Assembly (NCBI RefSeq): GCF_047601505.1
Contig: NZ_JASGJD010000001.1
Span: 1,798,001 to 1,862,000 of the forward strand
DNA length: 64,000 bases
Source: Cloacibacterium sp047601505
Lineage (GTDB): Bacteria; Bacteroidota; Bacteroidia; Flavobacteriales; Weeksellaceae
Direction of reading: 5' to 3'
This document shows, one piece after another, positions 24,314 to 31,769 of the stretch (position 1 is its first letter; every line of letters begins with the position of its first letter). Made by a program: the position numbers and the translations under genes. The notes below the pieces were generated by a model. It searched no databases. It was not told where the DNA came from and saw only the letters and a list, made by a program, of their open reading frames with translations.

Positions 24314-24336
24314 GCGGACGAAAGTCCGTTTTTTTT
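24314..24336 (+). terminator. Rho-independent terminator with GAAA tetraloop
   Basis: The stem GCGGAC/GTCCGT capped by GAAA is followed by eight T. Confidence 0.85.
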
Positions 24337-24402
24337 GTGGTATGTTTAGACTTGTGGTTCGAAATCTAAAAACTAAGTGCTGTTATTTCTCAAAACTTTT
24401 TT

Positions 24403-24410
24403 TATTTTTG
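24403..24410 (+). promoter_or_regulatory. Candidate -7 box (TATTTTTG) of the flavoprotein gene
   Basis: An exact TAnnTTTG match 14 bp before the GTG start at 24424, implying an mRNA with a very short leader. Confidence 0.5.
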
Positions 24411-24423
24411 TTAAAAACTGTTT

Positions 24424-25566
24424 GTGAGAAAAAACTATGAAGTAGCAATCATCGGAACTGGGCCTTCTGGTGCATTTGCGGCGTACAATCTAGCTCAAAA
24501 AGGAATTCCTACTGTAATTATCGATAAAGAAACATTGCCAAGGTATAAAATCTGTGGTGGTGGTTTGGTGTACAGAGGAAGAAAAATGCTCGATTTTGAT
24601 ATTGATGAAATTTTAGAAGGAGAATTCAGTCAAGTTGATATTTTTGTAAAAGACAAAGACGTACATTTTACACCATCAAGAGATTTTCCTGTGATTAGCA
24701 TGGTAATGCGAGATACTTTTGATGAGCTTTTGGTGAAGAAAGCTCAAGAGTTAGGCGCAGAACTTTTACAGAATTCCGAAGTGAAATCTATAGAAAATGG
24801 TGTTCTGAAATTTGTAAATTCTGAAGACGAAATAGAAGCTAAAATTATTGTAATTGCTGATGGAGCTTTAAGTCCGGTTTCTAAATTAGCGGGTTTTGAA
24901 GATGATAGATTGCTTATTCCTGCAATAGAATACGAAATAGAAGTTCCCGAAGAAGATTTCAAAAGATTGTCAAAATCTGTTCGTTTTGATATTGATGCAG
25001 CACCTTTTGGCTATGGATGGTGTTTTCCAAAAAATAATCATCTTTCGGTAGGAGTTGGTGTTTTGAAAACCAAAGCAAAGGTTAAACTAAAAGATTATTG
25101 TGCAAGTTACATGAAAGATTTAGGAATAAATACAATAATTTCTGAAACTTCACATGGTTTTGTAATTCCGATAACGCCAAGAAATGAGCTGGTAAAAGGA
25201 AATTGTTTTGTGATAGGAGATGCAGCTGGTTTTGCAGACCCAATTGTTGCAGAAGGAATTTCTAATGCATTATTAAGTGGTAAAATAATTGCTGAAGCTA
25301 TTTCTGATGGAAATTTAGAGGTAGAAAAAACCAAAGAAAAGTATATAGAAAAAGTAAACGAAAAACTAATTCCTGAGCTTAAAATAGGAATTAAATTGGC
25401 TAAGTTTTTCTACGAAAATACAACCATTAGAAATCTTTTTGTGAAAAAATTTGGTGCTTTAGCAGCCGAAAGATTAACAGATGTTTTCTTGGGAAAATCT
25501 ACATACCCTTCAGATTACAAGAAAAAACTTCAAGAAAAACTAAAAATATCATTGTCTTGGATGTAA
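24424..25566 (+). CDS. Geranylgeranyl reductase family FAD-dependent oxidoreductase
   Basis: A 380-residue flavoprotein of the p-hydroxybenzoate hydroxylase fold. It has the FAD-binding loop GTGPSGAFAA (11-20), the family block RYKICGGGL (40-48) and the second FAD motif GDAAGFADPIVAEGI near residue 265. Members reduce isoprenoid double bonds or oxidise related lipids; the substrate here is unknown. The start is GTG at 24424. No in-frame ATG occurs before residue 52, which would remove the FAD loop, and a promoter box lies just upstream. It is probably monocistronic. Confidence 0.88.
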   Translation: MRKNYEVAIIGTGPSGAFAAYNLAQKGIPTVIIDKETLPRYKICGGGLVYRGRKMLDFDIDEILEGEFSQVDIFVKDKDVHFTPSRDFPVISMVMRDTFDELLVKKAQELGAELLQNSEVKSIENGVLKFVNSEDEIEAKIIVIADGALSPVSKLAGFEDDRLLIPAIEYEIEVPEEDFKRLSKSVRFDIDAAPFGYGWCFPKNNHLSVGVGVLKTKAKVKLKDYCASYMKDLGINTIISETSHGFVIPITPRNELVKGNCFVIGDAAGFADPIVAEGISNALLSGKIIAEAISDGNLEVEKTKEKYIEKVNEKLIPELKIGIKLAKFFYENTTIRNLFVKKFGALAAERLTDVFLGKSTYPSDYKKKLQEKLKISLSWM

Positions 25567-25613
25567 TTCCTTATTATTTTTCCACAAAATTTTTTATATA
25601 AGTTTTGTTTCGT

Positions 25614-25621
25614 TAAATTTG
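25614..25621 (+). promoter_or_regulatory. Candidate -7 box (TAAATTTG) upstream of parE
   Basis: An exact TAnnTTTG match 44 bp before the parE ATG at 25665; it probably drives the parE-membrane protein-parC operon. Confidence 0.5.
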
Positions 25622-25664
25622 TGAGTTATTGGTTTTTTAATCATTTAAGCCCAAAAGAAGGAAT

Positions 25665-27536
25665 ATGAGTGAGAATCTACAGGTAAACTACTCCGAAGAT
25701 AATATACGTACGCTAGATTGGCAAGAGCACATTAGGCTTCGTCCTGGTATGTACATTGGTAAATTAGGCGACGGCTCTTCGGCAGACGACGGTATTTATA
25801 TTTTATTAAAAGAAATCATCGATAACTCTATTGATGAATTTCGTATGAAATCTGGTAAAAGAATCGAAATAAAAGTAGATGAAGGCAAAGTTACCATTCG
25901 AGATTTCGGACGAGGAATTCCGTTAGGGAAAGTGGTAGATGCAGTTTCTAAAATGAATACTGGTGGTAAATATGATTCTAAAGCCTTCAAAAAATCTGTA
26001 GGTCTTAACGGAGTTGGTACCAAAGCAGTAAATGCGCTTTCAGATTATTTTAAGGTTCGTTCTTTCCGAGATGGAAAAATGAAAGCTGCAGAATTTTCTA
26101 AAGGTGTTATCCAAGAAAATCATACAGACGTTGACAGTTCAGACAGAAACGGAACGGAGATTTCTTTCGTGCCAGACCAAAGTATATTTTTGAATTTTAA
26201 ATTCAGAAAAGAGTATATCGAGCGTATGCTTAGAAATTATACTTACCTTAATCCGGGTTTGAAAATTATCTTTAACGGAGAAACTTTTATTTCCGAAAAC
26301 GGCTTAAAAGATTTATTGAATGAAGAGCTAGAAGGCGAAATTTTGTATCCTATTGTTCACATCAAAGAAGAGGACATAGAAGTTGCCATTACACATTCGG
26401 ATAAATCTCAAACCGAAACGTATTTTTCTTTCGTTAACGGACAAAATACTACACAAGGTGGTACTCACCTCAATGCTTTTAGAGAAGCATACGTAAAAAC
26501 GATTAGAGAATTTTTTAATAAAAATTTTGAAGCGGCAGATGTTAGAAAATCTATTATTGCTGCGGTTTCCATCAATGTAGAAGAACCTGTTTTTGAGTCT
26601 CAAACCAAAACAAAATTGGGTTCTAATGATATTGGCCCAAATGGTCCTACGGTAAGGACGTTTATTATTGACTTTTTAAAGAAAAAATTAGACGATTTCT
26701 TACACAAAAATCCAGAAGTTGCAGAAGCTATTCAAAGAAAAATTATCATTTCTGAAAGAGAAAGAAAAGAACTTTCGGGCATACAGAAATTAGCGAGAGA
26801 AAGAGCGAAAAAAGTTTCTCTTCACAATAAAAAATTAAGAGATTGCAGACAGCATTATAACGACCAAAAAGCGGTAAGAAAAGCTGAAACTCAGATTTTT
26901 ATCACCGAAGGAGATTCTGCTTCTGGTTCTATTACCAAATCTAGAGATGTAGAAACGCAAGCTGTGTTTTCATTGAGAGGTAAACCGCTTAATTGCTATG
27001 GTCTTACCAAAAGAGTAGTTTATGAAAACGAAGAATTTAACTTTCTTCAAGCGGCTCTTAATATTGAAGATTCTATGGAAGATTTGCGTTATAACCAAGT
27101 AATTATTGCAACTGATGCCGATGTGGATGGAATGCACATCAGACTTTTGATGATTACTTTTTTCTTGCAATTTTTCCCAGATTTAATTAAAAACGGACAC
27201 CTTTATATTTTGCAAACGCCTCTTTTCAGAGTGAGAAACAAAAAAGAAACTCGATACTGTTATAGCGATGCAGAAAGACTTAAAGCATTGGATGAATTGG
27301 GCAAAAATCCAGAAATTACAAGGTTTAAAGGTTTGGGAGAAATTTCTCCTGATGAATTTAAACATTTTATTGGAAAAGATATTAGATTAGAACCTGTTGT
27401 GCTAGGAAAAGACCAAACGATTGAGAATTTGCTAGAATTTTATATGGGTAAAAATACACCAGACAGACAAATGTTTATTCTAGAAAATCTAGTAGTAGAA
27501 GAAGCTAATTTTGATAAAAAAGAAGATATTCTGTAG
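25665..27536 (+). CDS. parE: DNA topoisomerase IV subunit B
   Basis: A 623-residue type IIA topoisomerase ATPase subunit. The GHKL ATPase has IIDNSIDE (51-58), RDFGRGIP (79-86) and GLNGVGTKAVNALS (113-126). The transducer has the QTKTKLGS block (313-320). The TOPRIM domain has EGDSA (415-419), LRGKPLN and a DADVDGMH metal site. It works with ParC to decatenate daughter chromosomes. It is assigned ParE rather than GyrB because it is shorter than GyrB and lies 514 bp from a ParC-type subunit. It is followed 14 bp later by a small membrane-protein gene. Confidence 0.93.
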   Translation: MSENLQVNYSEDNIRTLDWQEHIRLRPGMYIGKLGDGSSADDGIYILLKEIIDNSIDEFRMKSGKRIEIKVDEGKVTIRDFGRGIPLGKVVDAVSKMNTGGKYDSKAFKKSVGLNGVGTKAVNALSDYFKVRSFRDGKMKAAEFSKGVIQENHTDVDSSDRNGTEISFVPDQSIFLNFKFRKEYIERMLRNYTYLNPGLKIIFNGETFISENGLKDLLNEELEGEILYPIVHIKEEDIEVAITHSDKSQTETYFSFVNGQNTTQGGTHLNAFREAYVKTIREFFNKNFEAADVRKSIIAAVSINVEEPVFESQTKTKLGSNDIGPNGPTVRTFIIDFLKKKLDDFLHKNPEVAEAIQRKIIISERERKELSGIQKLARERAKKVSLHNKKLRDCRQHYNDQKAVRKAETQIFITEGDSASGSITKSRDVETQAVFSLRGKPLNCYGLTKRVVYENEEFNFLQAALNIEDSMEDLRYNQVIIATDADVDGMHIRLLMITFFLQFFPDLIKNGHLYILQTPLFRVRNKKETRYCYSDAERLKALDELGKNPEITRFKGLGEISPDEFKHFIGKDIRLEPVVLGKDQTIENLLEFYMGKNTPDRQMFILENLVVEEANFDKKEDIL

Positions 27537-27550
27537 ATTAAAATTTTATT

Positions 27551-28051
27551 ATGAGACTTAGTAACCGAAACAAAGCGCCTTTTTATAATTTTGTGTTGAC
27601 ACTCCTTAATGTAATTTTTATATTGGGAGTTTTCGCATATATTTTAGAAAAAACAAGGTTGGCAATGTTTGGTAATGAAGAACTTCTTTTCATTGTTATT
27701 CCAATTCTTTTGTTGTTTCTTTTTTTTATCAGAGGCAGACAAATTTTTGAATATGATAGTGATGGAGAAGCTGTAAATTTTAAGAATAGACATATTCTTC
27801 CTTTTATTGGAAAAGAAGCTAGAGATGAGTTTCCAAAATATAAAATTATTTCTTTTGAAATTGTAAATGCTTTAATTTTTAGAAAATTATATGTGAAAAT
27901 TAAAAGTAAAAAAGATCATTCAGCAATTATTTTGAAGTACGATATTTCGTATCTCTCGGGCAGAGAAATAAAAGATTTGAAGATGTCTCTCAAAAAAATA
28001 GTGAAAGCAAATATAGAAGCAAAAATAGAAGGTAAAACGCAAGAACAATAA
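27551..28051 (+). CDS. Small two-helix membrane protein between parE and parC
   Basis: A 166-residue protein with two transmembrane segments (about 12-32, FVLTLLNVIFILGVFAYIL; and 45-62, LLFIVIPILLLFLFFI). A cytoplasmic domain rich in Lys and Ile with a PH-like strand pattern follows (KIISFEIVNALIFRKLYVKI). No family was recognised. It starts 14 bp after parE, and its stop overlaps the parC start by one base (TAATG), so the three genes are translated together. The link to topoisomerase is only positional. Confidence 0.75.
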   Translation: MRLSNRNKAPFYNFVLTLLNVIFILGVFAYILEKTRLAMFGNEELLFIVIPILLLFLFFIRGRQIFEYDSDGEAVNFKNRHILPFIGKEARDEFPKYKIISFEIVNALIFRKLYVKIKSKKDHSAIILKYDISYLSGREIKDLKMSLKKIVKANIEAKIEGKTQEQ

Positions 28052-30627
28052 TGGAAGAAAACGGACACAGAGAAGAATCATTAAAAAAAGTTTCAGGTTT
28101 ATACAAAGACTGGTTTTTAGATTATGCTTCGTATGTAATTTTAGACAGAGCTATTCCGTCAATTTTCGATGGTTTTAAACCTGTGCAACGTAGAATTATG
28201 CATTCTATGCGAGAATTGGAAGATGGTAGATACAACAAAGTTGCCAATATTGTTGGGAATACCATGAAATATCACCCTCATGGTGACGCTTCTATTACCG
28301 ATGCAATGGTGCAAATTGGTCAAAAAGAACTTTTGATAGATACCCAAGGAAACTGGGGAAATATCTATACAGGAGATTCTGCCGCTGCTGCCCGTTATAT
28401 TGAAGCCAGACTTACTCCTTTTGCGCTAGAAGTGGTTTTCAACCCAAAAACTACAGATTGGGCTAAATCTTATGATGGAAGAAATAACGAACCGATAGAC
28501 CTTCCCGTTAAATTTCCATTGCTTTTGGCTCAAGGTGTTGAAGGGATTGGAGTTGGACTTTCTACCAAAATTCTTCCACATAATTTTAATGAATTAATAG
28601 ACGCTTCTATTAAATATCTTAAAGGCAAACCTTTTGAAATTTATCCAGATTTTCAAACTGCCGGAATGTTAGATATTACCAATTATAACGATGGTCATCG
28701 TGGTGGTAAAGTACGTGCCAGAGCCAGAATTATTCAAAAAGATAAACACACGCTTTGCATTAACGAACTTCCTTTTTCTAAAAATACAGGCGAATTGATA
28801 GACAGCATCATCAAAGCCAACGAAAAAGGGAAAATTAAAATTAAAAAAATTGAAGACAATACATCAGACAAAGTAGAAATTAATATTCTATTAAATAATG
28901 ATGTTTCTCCAGATAAAACCATAGATGCGCTGTATGCTTTTACAGACTGCGAAGTTTCTATTTCTCCCAATGCCTGCGTAATTGTTGGAGATAAACCAGA
29001 GTTTCTTAATGTGTCTGAAATTTTGAGAAGAAATACAGACCATACGGTTTCTCTACTAAAAAAAGAGTTGGAAATAGAACTCAACGAATTAGAAGAAAAA
29101 TGGCATTTTGCTTCCTTAGAAAGAATTTTTATTGAAAACGAAATCTACCAAGAAATTAAAGGTAAAAACTCTAAAGAAGAAGTTTACGCTTCGATAGACA
29201 AAGCGCTGAAACCTTTTACCAAAAACTTAATGAGAGAAGTTACGGTAGAAGATATTATTCGTCTTACAGAGCTTCCTTTCATGAGAATTTCTCGATACGA
29301 TAGAGATAAAGCCGAAGAAAATATCTTGTCTCTAGAAGGTAAAATGGAGCAAGTGAAGCATCATTTGGCAAACTTAGTTGCTTATGCTATTGATTATTTT
29401 ATCAATATTCAGAAAAAATTCGGAAAAGACAAAGAACGTAAAACCGAACTTAGAATTTTCGATACCATAGATGCTACAAAAGTGGTTCTAGCCAACGAAA
29501 AATTCTACATCAACAGAGCCGAAGGTTTCATAGGAACTTCCCTCAAAAAAGACGAATATGTTTTTGATTGTTCGGATATTGATGACATTATTACCTTTAG
29601 AAAAGATGGTACAATGACGGTAACCAAAGTAGAATCTAAAACTTTTGTGGGGAAAGATATTCTACACGTTGGCATTTGGAAGAAAAACGACAAACGTACC
29701 GTTTACAACTTAATTTATAGAGAAGGAAAAGACGGGCCGTATTACATGAAACGTTTCTCGGTAACTGGTGTCATCAGAAACAACGAATATAAATTAGCTT
29801 CAGATAAAAAAGGTTCAGAAGTGTTATATTTCTCAGCAAATCCTAATGGCGAAGCAGAAACGGTAACTGTTTTATTGAAACCGAATTCTAGAGTTAGAAA
29901 AACAAAAATAGATATAGATTTCTCTGAATTGGCGATAAAAGGACGAGATTCCAGAGGGAATTTAGTAACCAAATATGCCGTGAAAAAGGTAGATATGAAA
30001 GAAGAAGGCGTTTCTACTTTGGCACCAAGAAAAATTTGGTTTGATGAAGCGGTTCGTCGTCTCAATGCAGACGGAAGAGGTACTTTGCTCGGTAGCTTCA
30101 AAGGAGATGATAAGATTCTTACCATCAATCAAAACGGTGAAGCCAAATTGGTTTCTTTTGACCTGAGCAACAGATTTGATGATGAGTATTTAATTCTTGA
30201 AAAATGGAATCCAGAACAAGCGGTTTCTTGTATCTATTTTGATGGAGAAAAAGGCATTTATTTCATCAAACGTTTCTTGCTAGAAAATAATGTGAACGTT
30301 CAGACTTTTATGCCAAGCGAACATTCGAAATCTTTTATAGAATTTGTAGGAACTGCTGACAATTGTACAGCCGAAATTGTTTTTGCAAAAGATAAATCGG
30401 GCAAAGAAAAGGAAAATGAAATCATTAATATTGATGAATTTATTACCATTAAAGGTATCAAAGCGATGGGAAATCAGTTTGCTAAAGACAAAGTGAAAAC
30501 CATTAATATTACCATTCCAGAGCCAGTAGAAGAGATTGAAGAAGAGCCAGAAATAGAAGAAATGGAATCAGACGGAGAAATTCCTGAAGAAGGAAAGATT
30601 GAAGATTTATTTTCGAGTGAAGAATAA
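28051..30627 (+). CDS. parC: DNA topoisomerase IV subunit A
   Basis: An 858-residue type IIA DNA-cleaving subunit. The winged-helix region has GFKPVQRRIMHSM, the quinolone-pocket block HPHGDASITDAM and the catalytic tyrosine Tyr116 in AAAARYIEAR. A coiled-coil tower and a C-terminal beta-pinwheel follow; the latter lacks the GyrA box, which supports ParC. The last 40 residues are strongly acidic (EEIEEEPEIEEMESDGE). Its start overlaps the preceding stop by one base. Confidence 0.94.
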   Translation: MEENGHREESLKKVSGLYKDWFLDYASYVILDRAIPSIFDGFKPVQRRIMHSMRELEDGRYNKVANIVGNTMKYHPHGDASITDAMVQIGQKELLIDTQGNWGNIYTGDSAAAARYIEARLTPFALEVVFNPKTTDWAKSYDGRNNEPIDLPVKFPLLLAQGVEGIGVGLSTKILPHNFNELIDASIKYLKGKPFEIYPDFQTAGMLDITNYNDGHRGGKVRARARIIQKDKHTLCINELPFSKNTGELIDSIIKANEKGKIKIKKIEDNTSDKVEINILLNNDVSPDKTIDALYAFTDCEVSISPNACVIVGDKPEFLNVSEILRRNTDHTVSLLKKELEIELNELEEKWHFASLERIFIENEIYQEIKGKNSKEEVYASIDKALKPFTKNLMREVTVEDIIRLTELPFMRISRYDRDKAEENILSLEGKMEQVKHHLANLVAYAIDYFINIQKKFGKDKERKTELRIFDTIDATKVVLANEKFYINRAEGFIGTSLKKDEYVFDCSDIDDIITFRKDGTMTVTKVESKTFVGKDILHVGIWKKNDKRTVYNLIYREGKDGPYYMKRFSVTGVIRNNEYKLASDKKGSEVLYFSANPNGEAETVTVLLKPNSRVRKTKIDIDFSELAIKGRDSRGNLVTKYAVKKVDMKEEGVSTLAPRKIWFDEAVRRLNADGRGTLLGSFKGDDKILTINQNGEAKLVSFDLSNRFDDEYLILEKWNPEQAVSCIYFDGEKGIYFIKRFLLENNVNVQTFMPSEHSKSFIEFVGTADNCTAEIVFAKDKSGKEKENEIINIDEFITIKGIKAMGNQFAKDKVKTINITIPEPVEEIEEEPEIEEMESDGEIPEEGKIEDLFSSEE

Positions 30628-30740
30628 AATGATTTACAATTTACGATTTTGGATTTACGAATTTATGCTTTATAGACAAAGAATTAAAATTTTTGCTTCA
30701 AACATCTAACATCTAACATCTAACATCCAACAAATAAAAT

Positions 30741-31397
30741 ATGCATCCAGTTTTAATAGCAGTTATAGCCATTACCGTAATCATTAGTTTAGCAGGTTTT
30801 CAAAACGCTGAAGTTTTTGAAAAATATAAATTTAATGTAAGCGCCATCAAATACAAAAAAGAATACATTAGACTGCTTTCTGCAGGTTTTTTACACGCAG
30901 ATTGGGGACATTTATTTTTCAATATGTTTACATTGTATTTCTTTGGACCAATTGTTTTAGAAGCTTTTGATATAATAGGTTTTATTTTAATTTATCTAGG
31001 TTCTATCATACTGGGTAATTTATTTTCATTATATCTTTATCAAAAGCAAGGTTGGTATTCTGCTATTGGAGCAAGTGGTGGTGTTTCAGGGATTTTATTT
31101 GCTGCAATAGCTGTTTATCCAATGATTGGAATAGGAATTTTATTTATTCCAATACCTATTAAAGGTTATGTTTTTGGTTTATTGTATTTTTCTTACTCTG
31201 TTTATATGATGCTTAATCCTAAACCTCATGATAATATTGGTCACGCTGCGCATTTGGGTGGTGCAGCTTTTGGTTTGGTTTATGCGGTTGTAGTAGAGCC
31301 AGAAGTTGCTTTTAGCAATATTTATTTTTTAGGAGTAATGTCTTTGCCTTTGTTGTATATGGCATATCAGGTTTTTGTGAAGAAGAGAATTGGATAG
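30741..31397 (+). CDS. Rhomboid family intramembrane serine protease
   Basis: A 218-residue, six-transmembrane protein of minimal rhomboid form. Catalytic Ser112 lies in IGASGGVSG, catalytic His171 lies in GHAAHLGGAAFG, and the loop-1/TM2 motif HADWGHLFFNM is present. It cleaves single-pass membrane proteins within the bilayer; the substrate is unknown. It starts 113 bp after parC, behind a short tandem repeat (CATCTAACATCTAA), and has its own terminator at 31425-31462. Confidence 0.93.
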   Translation: MHPVLIAVIAITVIISLAGFQNAEVFEKYKFNVSAIKYKKEYIRLLSAGFLHADWGHLFFNMFTLYFFGPIVLEAFDIIGFILIYLGSIILGNLFSLYLYQKQGWYSAIGASGGVSGILFAAIAVYPMIGIGILFIPIPIKGYVFGLLYFSYSVYMMLNPKPHDNIGHAAHLGGAAFGLVYAVVVEPEVAFSNIYFLGVMSLPLLYMAYQVFVKKRIG

Positions 31398-31424
31398 ACT
31401 TAGCCAAATAAATAGTTAACAATA

Positions 31425-31462
31425 ATAAAAATATCCTGTAAAAACTATTGCAGGATATTTTT
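31425..31462 (+). terminator. Rho-independent terminator after the rhomboid gene
   Basis: The stem AAAAATATCCTG/CAGGATATTTTT with a 12-base loop is followed by T. Confidence 0.85.
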
Positions 31463-31602
31463 TTACTCTTCCTAATATGTTTTTAACTCCTCTGGATATA
31501 TTTTTTACTTATCTCGGCCTTCAAATTACTATTCTGGATAGGTTAAGAAATACGCTGGATAGGTCTCGAAGTATTTCGTTGGGGTTCTATAACCTATAAT
31601 TT

Positions 31603-31751
31603 GAGGTTCAGAACCCCAAAATTAGAGTCTAAAACCCTAAATTATGAGTTAAGGAACGTATATTTTTGGTTAAAGAACCTCACGAGATGAGTAAAAGACC
31701 TCAAAAGATGAGTTCAGAACCATATAATATGATTTCAAGACCAGAACGGTG
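31603..31751. repeat. Degenerate 21/22-bp tandem array (about seven units)
   Basis: Units of the pattern GAGTTCAGAACCYCAAAAKAT begin near 31603, 31625, 31646, 31668, 31689, 31710 and 31731. Translated on the plus strand the later units read as heptapeptides EPHEMSK, RPQKMSS and EPYNMIS. The array ends 18 bp before the stop of the S9 peptidase on the other strand. The rest of the 31463-31769 gap shows nothing else. Confidence 0.7.
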
Positions 31752-31769
31752 GGGTTTAAGGCGTATATT

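Noticed and set aside
24340..24380. tRNA-like GGTTCGAAATC motif
   Set aside because: No acceptor stem, anticodon arm or CCA context could be folded around it.
28270..28310. Ala-Ser at the quinolone-pocket positions of ParC (HPHGDASITDAM), suggesting acquired resistance
   Set aside because: As far as I recall, Ala at the Ser position is the normal state in Bacteroidota ParC, so it is not evidence of a mutation.
31603..31751. Possible CRISPR array
   Set aside because: Units are contiguous and degenerate with no spacers.
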